From: Todiramphus chloris collaris
Taxonomy: Eukaryota; Chordata; Aves; Coraciiformes; Alcedinidae
Assembly: GCA_025345505.1 (NCBI GenBank)
Contig: JANVCC010000125.1
Span: 544,400 to 608,399 of the forward strand
DNA length: 64,000 nt
Reading direction: 5' to 3'
Position 1 is the first letter of the stretch; each line of letters starts with the position of its first letter. The position numbers and the translations under genes were made by a program. The notes beneath the pieces are model-generated. The model ran no database searches. It was not told the origin of the DNA and saw only the letters and a program-made list of their open reading frames with translations. Shown here piece by piece: positions 36,451 through 49,220 of this stretch.

Positions 36451-38540
36451 GATGGCAGAAAGCTACAATTTAAGTTTTTTTTTTTTTGTTGTTTCATTCG
36501 CAGCGAGAGGCTGTTGAAATGAAGCATATTTGCTTCCAGAGAAACCCTGCCAAAGCAAAATTACAGTACTGCTCACTTTTAAATTTCACAGCAAAGTAGC
36601 ACTTAAGGCTTATTGCAGTGCATTAGATTTAAAACCAATTAAGTACAATGCTAAATCAGTGTAAACCACATTTCTGAATTTATCTACAACATAATGAATA
36701 ACATCTGCATCTGCAAAGAAAAGATTTATACTGAGCAGCAAAACAAAACGTGTTGACAATTTGAGCGGTTTTCGTTCCCTTATGTCTTACGTCTTCGTTA
36801 TTTGGTGAGGCTTTACTGTGATCCTTCATTCTTAGAGCAGCAAAAGGGGAAAAAACACCCAGATCACAGCACGTTTGGGGAGATTCTTCCTCAGTTCACT
36901 TCCTCTTCTCAGCAGAGGTACATCTCATTTATGCAGGAGCTTTTCCAATTTGAAATCTCTTCAGGCTTTGACAGGGATCACTTCAGGCATATTGGAGGAT
37001 CAAGGATTATCTTCTGACCTCTGATGGACATTTTCAGTACTGCCCTCTTAAGAAAACTGACTTTCAATAAAGCCAACCTGCTCCATTTCTCTTCCTAGAT
37101 GACAACAGGCAGAATATATGAGCCAGAATGCTCCAGTGCTCTTTAAGGGACCAAATGCCACCTTCAGCAGAGCTGAGCTTCCCTGCTGGGTCTGCCTGAA
37201 GTTTCACGTGCGACCTTTACCAAATAACATGTGCTGATCTGGACACGGTTTGCACTGAGCTTGTTTTGAAGGGTTTGCTCTCAAAACTTGCCTTCTTATC
37301 ATTCTCCACTCTTCAAAGAGAGTAGGAACAGTTGACTTTCTGGGCTTGTAAAGCTGTTGTTACCTCTGTGCAGCTCCTTGTTATGGACCCGTACAACACT
37401 TGAAGCAACGGAAAGGGAGTGTGCTCGGAGTGTCTGAGCCTCCTAATGCAGGAGTCATTGTTTCATGTTTATGATGTTTTACGAGCATCCTACTGACTAT
37501 AGATAAGGTACATATTATAACACACAGAACAGCAGCTGAAGCTTCCACTACTGCTGCCTTTCACCTCTCTTTTCTTTAGGTAAAGCAACAACCTTACTCC
37601 CATTTAGTTTTCAGTGTCTTCTTATGATGGAGAGCATAGCAGGAGGGCTGTTCTTAGTGGTGATAGGTTTTGAGAGACAGAACTGTCATCCACAGAGTAA
37701 AAAAAAAATATTCACAAGGATTTCTCTGTATTTTAAGGATTAGCCTTTTGTGTTCATAAAGCAGCATCGTGAGCCCCAGTCTCCAAGAGGCTTTTGGTTG
37801 ATATTGTCCTCATCTATTCCAAGTTGGGTCCTGCTCCCATTGTTAGGAGCCTGTAATCCTCTCATGCTTCTAGAAAATAACATTGCTCACTGATGGTAAT
37901 GAAGCTGCACGAAGATGGACCAAAACTGATGGGAATCTTTCCTGTAAAGCTGCAGTCCTTCACTCCTGGGACTATTGCATCTGGAGTTCCTGTTCTTCAG
38001 GGCTGGAACGTAGCTCAAACTACACAGCAGAGTTTGTGCTACCTGGGCATGAAACAGAAAATGTAATGTCAACAGCAGGCTCATTTTAGCAGTCTCCTCT
38101 TCCTGGATGAAGATCTGTACCAAAACTGCATGGCTGAAATAAAAGAGAGATTATGGCACATCTTAAAACCAGGAGGGTTTCTGAATGTGCAGATAAGGCG
38201 GGGGGGGGAAAGGAAGATTAACGAAGCTACAAATCCAAACAGTGGAAGCAGCAAAAATGGTTGATGGTTTTTGGTTTGTTTGTTTGTTTGCTTGTTTTAA
38301 AAAGTGTGTTTTCTACCACATGGTAACCATGCCAGTGCTGCAAAGAATGCTTCACTCTCAAGGGATGGCATGGGAGGCTTTCAGCAGAAGGCTGCAACAC
38401 CCAGTGCAGCACTGGGTAAACAGCCTTCTGTTTTCTACAGAAACCCCTTCTGACAGTGTGAAATGTTGCACAGAGAGCCTAGCTCTGCAGCTTCCAGAGA
38501 TGAAGCTAGTATTTGTGCTTCACATCACATCGTGATACAT
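36451..38540. other. Unique non-coding DNA
   Basis: No gene is recognised. It contains T13 at 36475-36487 and G9 at 38200-38208. Open frames are 97 codons or less. Region 36580-36690 is smooth AT-rich sequence that could be conserved, but this cannot be judged from one genome. Confidence 0.5.
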
Positions 38541-38780
38541 CTTAGACAGAGCTACCCTGGCTGGTACGGAATGGGGTAGTACAGCCTTCCTATAACAAAC
38601 CTTTATGGACCAGTCATCAACCAGTCTGAGTGGACACAGCTGAACCTATACCAGTATACAGCTTATACAGAGTCACCCTGGCTGGTACAGAATGGGGTAG
38701 TACAGCCTTCCTATAACAAACCTTTAGGGACCAGTCATCAACCAGTCTGAGTGGACCCAGCTGAACCTATACCAGTATAC
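38541..38780. repeat. 121-bp tandem duplication, two copies
   Basis: Copy one is 38541-38661 and copy two is 38662-38780. Both contain TACAGCCTTCCTATAACAAA and ACCTATACCAGTATAC at the same offset. They differ at only a handful of positions (for example TACGGA/TACAGA and TTTATGG/TTTAGGG), about 95% identity. The unit resembles no transposon I know and has no long open frame. Confidence 0.95.
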
Positions 38781-40814
38781 CTCTGGTTCCTGCTTATCCC
38801 AGGAGTTCAGTGATCTTCAGGAATTTATCCTGTGGAATATGGGGAAGTTTAACCCCATTTCACTAGTGAATAAAATGATGCAAGGAAGATTGGAGAGTAA
38901 ATGCTAACGTGCTTGTCTATCTAGGAAGTAAAATCCTCCCAGAAAGTCAATTTAATGTTTTCCTCTGCTGGATAATATTCTAGCATAAATATTTTGACTG
39001 ACATGACCAAGATGCAAACATTAGTGACTTCAGTCCCAGTCTTTAGAATGATTCCTGCCAGAGTATCCAGAATATCTGCCTGAGTCCACTGGCTGTGATG
39101 AGGGATGTCTAGGATACCTCTGTCCTCCTAGAGCTGCAGCCAGGGCTCAGGAAGGCATCTGAAATGACACGGAATGCCCACATTTTGTCTCTGTCTCTGG
39201 TGTCTTGACTGAGAACCACCCCCCCAGAGGAAATGAAGGAAAAAGAGACAAATTAACCTCAGCAAGCTATCAGTGAAACTTCAGAGGTGGATTTCCTCAG
39301 AGGACACTGCTATGGAAGGAAAAGCGGTCGCCCTTTTGAAGGGACTGGTTTAAGCGTTGACCCTGCTGCTCAGCTTTGTGCTTTTTCCTGGGAAATCTTG
39401 TTTGCAAAAGCACCCGAGGGGTCTAATGGCTTGCATGAAAAGGCTCACACTTCCTGCTTACTCTCTGCAAATGTGCAATGAAGCCATTGGCCAAAACCAA
39501 GTATTTTTCCTTCTGTGCCCAAACAAGGTCTCCTGTGTCCTGTGAACAGGTTGGACTCTCCCTTCTAATCCGTTCTAAACTTTACTAGGGATGCTAATTC
39601 TTTCTTAGTTCTGAAGTGGAACAGGAATATACTTTTGCTAGAGAGGTTTTTTTGTAATTAAACTGTGTTTTGTACCACCGGGGCTGAAGAATAGTTTCAT
39701 TTACCAATAATACGTAATTGCTACTGCAGCAATTTGCTACCACAGAACTGAGCAGCTGGAAGGTATTGATGTCTTGATAAAAGGTTGTTATTTGTGTTAA
39801 TTTTTCCTGCCTCATTTTCATTTTTGGCCGGCTAAACGTGGTATTATGTGCCATTGTTAATGGCTGTGTTACCTGAAGCTGTTACTAAAGCCCATGCCAA
39901 GTTCATCCCAATGATTTGAGGAGTAACGTAGTTTTAATTTTAACTCCAATTATACCCAGGAAGATTAATTGTTGGGGGCAAATACTTGTGTGGGGCCAAA
40001 AGGGAGTTATAAATCATTCAGTTAGATGATCAGGTAATTTTCAAGCTCCTGTGGGTTTCAGAAGATGAACAAGAACAGCTTAAATCTGTCTCTTCAACGA
40101 AGAACCGGTACCTCTTGATAAATTAGAATCTGTCTTTTTTGACTCTCCAGTGGTATCCCTGGATGTGGGTGAAACGTCCACTAGTGCTAATTTTATTACA
40201 AGTGGAAACCTCTACTGCCTGCAAGTAATTCACATTTTTCAATAGCAGGTAATGGCAATAGTGAAAGTGTCTCCTTGCCATCAGGTCATTTTACTTTTAA
40301 GTCAATGACAATGGAACTATTATGTCCCCGCTGATGGGAGTTTAATTGGTTTAAACATAGAAGAGGATTTATTAGCAGTAATATGGTAGCATTGCTATGG
40401 CCCTCTACTCTTAGCTCTTACATATGCATTAGACTATTTCTCCTAATCTAAGCAAATCTAAACTAATCTAGGGAGATGCATAAGTGTGGACTTCATTTTC
40501 CTTCCACTGAGACGAGTGTTAATTAGAAGGCACTTACTGGACCTAAAGCAGAGTAACTTAGCAGAGAATCAGGTCTCATATCTTTTGTCTAATCTGAATA
40601 TTGCATGAATATGGTCATGATTCTAGGCATAATTAGGGTCACAGAATATGACTAATTGCTTCCATGAAAGTGAACTATCCCCCTTAGCAAGGCGTGGATC
40701 TGTGTCAGCTGCTAAATAGCGGGACTGGAGAGCATCTCTGAATAAGCATTTCTGTATTAGTGCAGAAACAACTCTCATTTCCCCTCACTTAAGTAAAAAA
40801 AAAAATAAAATATT
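38781..40814. other. Unique non-coding DNA
   Basis: No gene or repeat is recognised apart from short runs (C8 at about 39219). The interval 40430-40490 has several TAATCTA-type motifs. Open frames are under 90 codons. Confidence 0.5.
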
Positions 40815-40914
40815 CCTCCTTGGCTTCATCCTTGGCTTCCTCCTCTTCTACCTCTGCCACCTCTGGAGCCTTTTTCCCCCTCGGCCTGGGTCTAAAGCTT
40901 CCTCTAACCTTCCT

Positions 40915-40917
<3 letters not shown>
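40815..40917 (-). other. Acidic open stretch beside a poly(T) tract
   Basis: On the minus strand about 34 codons are open and read with strong charge bias: a basic part (RGSFRPRPRGKK) followed by an acidic part (EVEEEEAKDEAKEE). No ATG or splice site frames it credibly, and the frame enters a lysine run encoded by the T28 tract. It could be a fragment of a charged-tail protein exon, a pseudogene piece or chance low complexity. I do not recognise the protein. Confidence 0.3.

Positions 40918-40945
<28 letters not shown>
40918..40945. repeat. T28 homopolymer
   Basis: Twenty-eight consecutive T form the longest homopolymer in the window. It lies 5' of the acidic minus-strand frame when that frame is read in its own direction. 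It is therefore in the wrong place to be the poly(A) tail of a minus-strand retrocopy. Confidence 0.95.
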
Positions 40946-40949
<4 letters not shown>

Positions 40950-43900
40950 AAAAAGATGATGGATGGAGTGGGAAAATGGAGATCTGGGAGCACAAAAAGC
41001 TCTGGAAAATGTTCCCACTGTCTGGATCATCAGAGCTAGAGATTTGAAAGGAAGTACTGGAATGTTTATGCTTCTGAACCTTGCTCAGTTCCACCTGTGT
41101 GAAATTGGATGGGCTTTTCTAAACAGAAGCCAGATTTGACGTGATACTGTGAATCTCATTGTCTATTTTGGTTGCAGTCCTCTGTTAAGAAAGTCTGAGC
41201 AGTTAGAAAGGATTAAAGATTAAAGGATATACATAAACACATACACATTTATATATTCACATTAAACTAGTCATACCCAACTGTACACAAACATAAACTT
41301 TTCACTGTGAATATTTTATCATACGATTTTCACTTCAGAATGAAGGTCTGTTTGAAGTGTTGAAAACCAGCTTCTATTCAAACTGCTCTTCTTGAAAATG
41401 GACTCGAGAGAGGCTACTAAGAAAGCTCTGTGCCTGGTTTGTCAGTGATAGATGGCTGAAGCAGAGTTGGGGGCCACATTCTGATACGATTTACTCTCCA
41501 CTGAAGCTGCTGGATTTACACCTAGTTACTCTGGCACAAATAAGACCAGACTCTATATCCAGATCCTCTTGGCAATGAATATTTCAGTCTTTTCCAGGAT
41601 GCTTTTGAAGTTACATAGTTGTGTCTATTAAATACAAGTTCTTTATTCTGTCATTCCATTCTTTCACATGACAGTCATTTGAAAGAGAGGAATGAGGACA
41701 GGTAGCATCATCTTTCCAGGCTGCCTTCCTGATCCTTTAGTTTTTGGTTATATAGTGGGATTTAAGAGCAACATATTTGTTCTGATGTAAAATGAAGCAA
41801 AATTACCGAGTGATCTTTCTAGGTATTGAAACGTTGGAATTTTGGAACACGAAGAAGAACATAAAATCCAGACAGTGATTTCTACGCTCTTCAATTTGAA
41901 AAATAAATTGTCTGATGCAGTGTCTCAAGGTTCTAGTTCTCAGCTTTATTTAAACGGGTGAAGCGAGAAAGCAAAACAGTTTAATTCAAAATGGCTCTAA
42001 TGGTTTATTTTCAGAGGAGAATTTGTTTGCCAGTTAAGCACTCTAAATAAATAGAGCCCCCTTGCTCCAAATCATCTCGGTACATTTAAATGTCTTCCCA
42101 ATTACAGATGGCTATGCATCAATAGCAGCACGGGGACCCCGACGTGCCACTCTCATTAAAGGCCAACGTTCCACACTCACTTGATAGCCAATTTTTGTTT
42201 TTCTTTTTTGCCTTCACCAACAATTTTCATATTCAGTCCCCTCATTTTTGAACTATCCAATTTCAAGTAGAGAGAGTAAAATTTGCACCTTTTAGGGATA
42301 AAGTTAACACCAGCATCTCTATTCAAACAGTTCAGGCTTCTTTGGGAAGCTGGGCTTCATCTTCACACCTAAGGCTCTCTACTGAGAAGGTGTCCTTTCT
42401 CCTGAAATACTCATTTCAGTCCTGAAATACTAAGCTTTTTGGGAATGAGTCTGAATATGTGACTTCTGCTTCACCCCATAGTGACCAAGAAGAGATCTCC
42501 CTTCTTTTTAAAAGGAACCAAGTGGAAATCCTATGTAAATACTGATTGATCTCTTGTCTATAACAAGAAGTTACTGATAAGAGGAAAACAAGTGCAGAGG
42601 CAGCAAAGGCAAGTAATTTAGAGGATTTCAGAGCTTTCCTCTGTCAAACAACACAGTGAAACAAGAATGCCTTGCATACTGATCCTTCTTTTAAAGCAGA
42701 CTGGCCAGGGGAAAATAAAACAGTTTTGACACACAAAAGAATGACACTGTTCCCTAGGGTGGTAGTTGGTAGATCTTGGGACAACCTGAGTCCATGATCC
42801 AGGAGTCCAAGTACAATTTACTTTTATTTTATTGTCTTGATACTCCCAAGTTATATTGTAATTTCTCAGACTTCTTTTTTTCCCCCCCTCCCCAATTCAA
42901 AAAGGCACCAAACTATCTAAAAATATATTTATCTCTAATTTATCAGTTACGGAACTAAAAGTCTGTGGACCATTTTGTGCACTGTGTTCAATCACAGGCG
43001 TGTTACTCAAAGCATTTTTTTAGCCATTAAAAACCAAAATTAGAGTCTGAGCTGCTACTACTTGATCCTTTTCTTGCCCAATGTATTAATACGTTCATAT
43101 TTCTATAGGGATGACACTGTTATCAGTGCTCCACGAGAAAAAATGGAGTAGATGGTAGAACTCTTGAGACTTCTTCATATTAATGCTCCTCTGAACTGCT
43201 GCATAAAGCTGCACACGTGTTTTAAAACGCCTGTTGTACTCCAAAGAATGACACAGGTAAAAATAAGCCAGGCTAAAGGTTTCGTTCAGATCCTTTGAAC
43301 ATCCCCAGCTAGATGATGGATGTGTCACGGCTGACACGAGGCCTTAGCCTGAGTTCTTATTTTGGATGTGCTGCATTGTGTTACTTGGACAGTACCAGCC
43401 CAGTTACTCTTTGATTATAAGGGTTTTTTTTTGTCCTGGGCTATTTCAGGGTCAGTCTTGGGTCAAGGTTGGTTATTTTTCCAAGAATGAGTTTCAAATA
43501 GAGGGCAACTTGGATTCCTTCCTCCTAGTGATCTGCAGCCCAGCGAGACAAAGTGGTAAAAGAAAAAATTCAGAGCTCCCTGTTTGGGGTAGCACTCTCT
43601 GGATTGATTTGTGTATTCATAATCCTCTTTGGAGCTGGATGAAGTGTGGCATATGTCTAATAGAGAAAGATAGAATGTGAAAGCTTTTTTAAAGGGATTA
43701 AACTGATACAGTAAAACGCTAGGAATTGCCACAAGCATCACTCATATTTGCAAGCATTATAATTTCACACACCAGTCCGTATTTCCACGTGAGTGAAGGG
43801 AGTCAGCCCTGATCCTGCTTAGGAAGCTCTGCTACATGTTCAGGACATCATCCTTCTGAGTCGTGGCAGGCCAGAAATAGCTCATAAGCAATATTATGTC

Positions 43901-45218
43901 TACCCGTTGGGAAGCGTAGATTTTCAAAAGCAGAGACCCACCAGATGAACATTCTTAGCCAGGAAAAGGAGCACGTTCCCTTGAGTACTTCTCCTGCATT
44001 ACTTTTAACATGCATTTTCTCCAAGTAATCATTTGACCCTGGTGAGAGGTACATCAAGGTGACTGTTAAATATGGGAAGGATACTTCACTTTCTGTTGAA
44101 AATCTACTGTTAAGATCTTTCTCCGTGAGCAACACCATTCAATAATGATGTTTATTCATAATTTTTCTTTGGAAAATGAATGAGTGAACAGAGCAGATAA
44201 TTCCTTTCCCCCCCTCCTCTTCATCCTGCATTAAATAATTCTGCTTTCTCATTAGGAAGATGGTACTTTTAGGCTATCCTCTTGCCAGTCTTTGTTTATC
44301 CTCTTTCTAAACATTTAATCCCGTATTTAAATAAATAAATAAATAAATAAATAAATTAATGAACATCATGGGAAACCTGTGCTTTTTAAAAATCCACCTG
44401 TGTCACATGGTAGAGTGTACCATAGGTATCATAGTTCCTCTGATTTAAAGCAGTTAACTGATTTTTAGCAGTTATTTATCAAAATATTGTGGCTCTGACT
44501 TCCATTTTCTTTCTTCTTTTTTTTTTTTTTTTAATTCCTTCTACAAATCTCCACATCTGGTATTCATTTAATTCCTTGTTTCCTTCTGAAATTCCTTCCA
44601 GTTATTCCATTATCATTTATTTTTTTTCTTTCAGAAGGGCCAAGTTCAAGTATAGAGGCGAGAGGGTACATAAGGTTCCTCTTCACTACAGTTTACATCT
44701 TTAGATATCTCATAGTTCTCTTCGACAGGCTACAGTAAAATGAGCTACCAGACATGCTCTCTGTAGACTGAGAAGTTTAAACAGATTAAAAAACTAGGGC
44801 CAAACAGCAGGTTTGGGTTTGATTCCCTGCAGTGGGCAGGATGGGGTTTGTTGCCACGCGTGTCAGCGGCAGAGCTGGGCAGGTGGTTCCGTGGGCAGTT
44901 TCTCTATGGAAGTTCTGCATCTTCTGGTGCCTGCCAATCTCACCAAGGAGGAACAACTTGGATTCTTGCTGGTCTGTGCTGAGCTGATCCCTCCATTCAC
45001 CTAAAATCAGTGGTGGAATTTGAAGTCCATCCTGTTCCTGACGAGTAAGTGCAAAAAGGAACCGTTTCATCCTGGAGATTTGAGGATTTGTCCACGTCTT
45101 CAAATTAAGGTGCTGCCAAGCTGTGGCTTTAAAAATCAGCTGCACAATAGCAGTTTGTGAGCTGTGCTTAGTTGGCTTTATTTAATTCCACTATACGTTC
45201 AGTGATGCGAGAAAAAGG
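40946..45218. other. Unique AT-rich DNA with simple repeats
   Basis: No gene is recognised in 4.3 kb. An (AAAT)n tract lies at 44329-44355 and T16 at 44517-44532. The interval 42050-42180 is unusually balanced sequence with CpGs (GGGGACCCCGACGTGCC) and could be a conserved element, but I cannot test this. Open frames are 104 codons or less. Confidence 0.5.
44329..44355. repeat. (AAAT)n microsatellite
   Basis: About seven perfect AAAT tetramers in a row. Confidence 0.9.
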
Positions 45219-45487
45219 TCATAGACTCATAGAACAGTTCTGGCTGGAAGAGACCTTCAAGATCATCAAGCCCAACCTTACTCCCAGCCCTATCAAACCC
45301 ACTAAACCATGTCCCTGAGCACAATACCTACCCAGCTTTTTAACCCCTCCAGGGATGGTGACTCCACCAGCTCCCTGGGCAGCCCATTCCAGTGCCTGAC
45401 AACCCTTTCTGGAAAGAGATGCTTCCTGAGATCAAGCCTGAACCTCCCCTGGGTCAACTTCAGGCCATTGCCTCTTGTTCTATCAAG
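45219..45487 (-). mobile_element. CR1 LINE 3' fragment, minus strand, ORF2 C-terminus open
   Basis: Read on the minus strand, this is a CR1 end with an octamer (reverse complement seen as CATAGACTCATAGAACAG), 'aggtctcttccagcc' and the ORF2 C-terminus. The minus frame from about 45487 down to the stop at 45302 is open and contains [14 protein letters not shown] and [16 protein letters not shown]. It is nearly the same as the 24.8 kb copy, so both probably belong to one subfamily. It is 5'-truncated at about 45487. Confidence 0.95.
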
Positions 45488-48019
45488 ATGAGGCTGACCA
45501 AATATCTGCGACTGCTTCGTGTCGTAGCACAGAGGAAATTGCAAAGGAACACAACTGCCAAACAAAGGAGTGAGAAATTCAGGTGCCGTTTACATTTCAA
45601 GAACCCTAGAGTATCTTTTTTTTGGCCTTCAGTTGTGGCACCAGAAGGGTATGGTCTTCCAAGAGCCTTTCCCAGCACCCTCAGCATCAGATACCCCGAT
45701 TGTCTTGAACAGGCACTTGGTTTAGCCAAGTGACTGAGCTTAAGAGTACACACAGTCCACATTTTTATTGTGGCTTAGGATGGCAGCTCAATCAATATAT
45801 ATCATCCTGAGTTGTGTATCATATTCACACTTAGGCAAATGAACCAAAATCATAACAGGGCCAATATATGTTTATTCCTTTAATTTAAACTTAACTGAAC
45901 TAGAATAAATACCCACATTTTTCTTAAGGACAAAAAAATACAGGAATTAAGGAGGAGAGAAAACTGTTGTGGGTCTTATTCCCCCAAAACAGACAAACGA
46001 ACAATAAATGATGTGCTTTAAATAACATTTATGTTGGTGGAAACCAAAACATTCAGATGTAAGTAGAATACGCTCAGTTGTAACAGGAAGTTTGCAGCAA
46101 GCAAGTGACATTATCTTATCTGTTGTGTTTGATGTGTTTTTTTCACCTTTAAACATAGTCTGTAAAAGCAACAGAACTGGAAATTTCAGTGACAACTCCG
46201 AGAGGTTTTGTCACTGAACTTAAATAATAACTGTGATCGTCTCGATTTTAGCTTAGGAAATTTAAACTTAAGTAATATTATTCTAGAAAGTACTTTGCCT
46301 ATTTGAGTCATGAAAGTAAGTCTAGGAAAGGAACTCAATAGTTTGTCAAGTTCCTCCTTGTTCCCTAGAGCAGGATGAACTGTGCAAGTGCTATTCCTGA
46401 CAGATGTTGTCTAATTTGTTCGTTAAGATGTCTAAGGAGAGCTCCACAACATCCCCAGGGAATTAGTTTCAGCATTTTACACATCCTCTTAAAAGCTTTC
46501 CTGATGCCTATTCCTCAATCATTCCTTCCTCGATTTAACCTCTCTGCTTCTTTTTGTTTTTTATTCACCACAGGCACAGAAATCAGGATTTTTCTTTCTT
46601 TTGTAGCAACTGTTTGCAGCAGCAGACATTCTGAGTCCATTTACACAGTCTTCATTCAGTCTTCTCCCCCTTAAGTTGAGCAGCTCCAGCCATTTCAGTC
46701 TTTTCTTCTTGGGAATGATTAATAAGTTCCCTGGAAACTCACGTTCTCCCCCAAATGGATTCATTCCTGACTTGAAGAGTGACATCCAGACTGGAAAACC
46801 TTCATCTGAGATCTATGAGCATGTCAGTAATGGGAGATGTTGCTCTCTTGCAGGCTTTCTCGGTATAGTATTCACTTCATGGACTGTTCATAGGTTAGAA
46901 CTAGTGCTGTGGGTGTTTCTGTTGCTTGTAAAATGCTTGTAAAATCATTTAACTGTGTTTTATTTTTTTATTTAAGTAATAGCTATGAGGAATTTCAGGA
47001 AAGAACTATTGGAACCACAGAGAGTTTTGTGACTCACTTCATTAATATTCAAGTTTTTGAGAGATCCTTCAGGGTGTTCAGATGTTCTGAATACAGATAT
47101 CCGAAAGATAAGAGATGGTAACATTTCTGAAGAGCAGTCTCCACCTTTTGCAAGGTTACATTTTTTTCCTTCATTATGTCAGTCATGGTGACCTCTATGA
47201 AATATTTGGCCTGCTGCAGTTTTGCATTCACTCTGCGGAGCTACATCTGTACAGCCACGAGCATCCTTGACTTGCAATAACCTGCAACAAAGACTACAGA
47301 GTTACTTACATCTCATCTTTACATTACTATTTGGATCCCATGCACTCACCTCACATAGTTCTAGGGAAATTCTTTCCATTTTAAAATACTAGCTCCCCCT
47401 TTGCAAGGTCAGTGAAATGGAATCCAGATATAATTCCATCATATTCACAGCTGCAGAAAAGTTTCCCTTCTTCCTTTGCTGCCCCGCATGTGCAGGAAAA
47501 GTTGTACAGCATCCATCTTACCTTTTTTAATAATTCTATTTTAAATTATGGTTATTTGTCAAATATTCTTAAACCCGTAGCTGCAGATCTATAAGTACCA
47601 TGACCTGTCTCCACTGGAAAGGGCTGATGTAATTACACAAAGGCCTGTATCAATCACTGAGATAATGGGTGCTCTCTCTCCCCATCATCAATTACCCTGA
47701 CTATTTTAGACAAAATAGCAGACAAACCTACCTTCTTTTAGCTACAGTGCTTCCATTGCTATTCAGGCAATTTAAAATCTTCTCTTAGCTGAAAGCTTCC
47801 AAGGGAGACTATTTGCCAACCGCCAATTAAGGAAAGTCTAATTTACATAATCTCGCAGAATTCACAAGCGATTTAATGAACGTGATAAAAGTCGACATGC
47901 CTGCTTGTCTACGTTTAGCCTCTGTCCAGTGCTAAACTCCAGCAGCTGCTCTGGCACCTGATGACCCCTACCCAGCAGAGAGGGGCACCCAGGAAAAGGA
48001 GAGCAGACCCATAGGGTGA
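45488..48019. other. Unique non-coding DNA
   Basis: No gene is recognised. The minus frame entering from the CR1 fragment (to 45565) is a chance read-through. Open frames are 113 codons or less, lie on both strands and lack motifs. Confidence 0.5.
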
Positions 48020-48325
48020 ATTGAAAACGGGTTTCAGGAAACAGCAACATGACTACGAGTGCCTACAGAGAGTACACAGTTACACCCAGACCTGCAGGGG
48101 CACAGCAGTCCCAGGACATGGGATGGCAGCCCTCAGGAAGAGGGGCAGCCCAAGCAGGAATCCCCCCTGTCCTCGGCAAACTTTCCTCTTGATAAGAAGT
48201 GTGACATTTATGGTCTGGGATGGAGCTGTGAGCTGACTTGTGTCAGCTGCCCTGGTCAACTTGAAACTCTTAATGGCCTGAAGACCATGGCAAGACTATG
48301 GTTCTGTCCCAGTGAAACCAGGACA
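48020..48325 (+). mobile_element. Possible LTR fragment
   Basis: The block is GC-richer than its surroundings and reads like part of an avian retroviral LTR in plus orientation. It contains 'aagtgtgacatttatggtct', 'gtgtcagctgccctggtc', 'actcttaatggcctgaagac', and ends 'cagtgaaaccaggaca', the sort of CA-ending terminus seen in avian LTRs. I see no TATA box, no partner LTR and no coding sequence. The identification rests on similarity recalled from memory and could be wrong. Confidence 0.35.
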
Positions 48326-48964
48326 CTGTTACGGAGCGATTCTTCTGGAATTAGCTCTCTGAATTAAGAGTGTTTCCCAGTTAGTCTCACTTGTATTAAT
48401 CTTCGTTCATGGTGCATCAAAACACCAAGGTGAACATAGACATTTCTGCTATGATTACTATTATTATTATTATTTCTAAGGATGTTTCTAAGGATGTTGA
48501 AAGCAGCAGGCCTGGAAAGGTGCAGAAGATCTCCTGCTATTGACAGGAGAGATCCTACCATCAGTAGCTACCAGAAATGACTTTTCACTTAGCACCTCTT
48601 GATCCTTAGAAGCTGATTCAACAGAACACCTCAGTATAAAAACACCTGCTAGGATTTAATCTTTTGTAGAATATTAACAAAGCACGCTTGAATTTAATCA
48701 TGTTTGTCCACCCTTGGGGAGAAGCTGGTCTGACTTTTGAAACTGAAGCTGATGTAGCCCTGGTAGCGTTAGTGAGAGAAAACAGGACTATGCTGAGCAT
48801 TTGAGGTTCTGATGCTGCAGGTCTTTGAGCTCTTTGAGAACTGGGCCTTGCTGCAAGAGAAAAAAGGAAAGCCTATTGCAGGAAATAATCAGCTCTCCTG
48901 AGTAACAAATGCCAAAGAATTTTATTCTAAAACTAACCACTGAAGAGATAGATGCCTTATCATA
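48326..48964. other. Unique non-coding DNA
   Basis: No gene is recognised. A short (ATT)n run near 48458-48475 is followed by a 12-bp direct duplication (TTTCTAAGGATG twice, 48473-48496). Confidence 0.5.
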
Positions 48965-49006
48965 CTTAAGGAACCGTGCAAAACATCCATACAATAAGGT
49001 GCCCTT
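48965..49006 (+). repeat. Left arm of a 42-bp inverted repeat
   Basis: This segment (ACATCCATACAATAAGGTGC at its centre) is the reverse complement of 50328-50368 with a single one-base indel. It is also embedded in a local direct repeat. TATCATACTTAAGGAAC at 48958-48974 recurs as TATCATACTTAAAGGAAC at 49010-49027, with 35 bp between the two copies. That layout suggests a templated insertion at this site. Confidence 0.9.
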
Positions 49007-49137
49007 AAGTATCATACTTAAAGGAACAGAAACCAAATGCCACGCAGTTTTTGTATTGACTGTAGCACAGTGCAAAAATGCTTTGCCCCAAAGCTACCAC
49101 GACTGCGGTCTGGTGAAATAAAAATCCTTGTCAGATC

Positions 49138-49220
49138 TGGTGAAACACACGGAGTTCCACCTCTGCATGGGGAAAAACTTCACTGTGAAGGTGACAGAGC
49201 CTGGCCCAGGCTGCCCAGAG
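49138..49220 (+). mobile_element. CR1 LINE internal fragment, both ends missing
   Basis: About 83 bp match the late ORF2 block of CR1: 'ggagttccacctctgcatgg', 'aaaaacttcactgtgaaggt' and 'cctggcccaggctgcccaga'. The same block occurs at about 52410-52482 in a longer copy. There is no 3' UTR or octamer tail, which is unusual because CR1 insertions normally keep their 3' end. It is probably a remnant of a deleted copy. Confidence 0.8.

Noticed and set aside
40918-40945. Poly(A) tail of a processed pseudogene
   Set aside because: For a minus-strand retrocopy, the T tract should lie at the low-coordinate end of the copy. Here it lies at the high-coordinate end, and no parent gene is recognised.
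44808-44830. tRNA B-box-like sequence (GGTTTGATTCC)
   Set aside because: No matching A box or cloverleaf could be built upstream. One B-box-like match is expected by chance.
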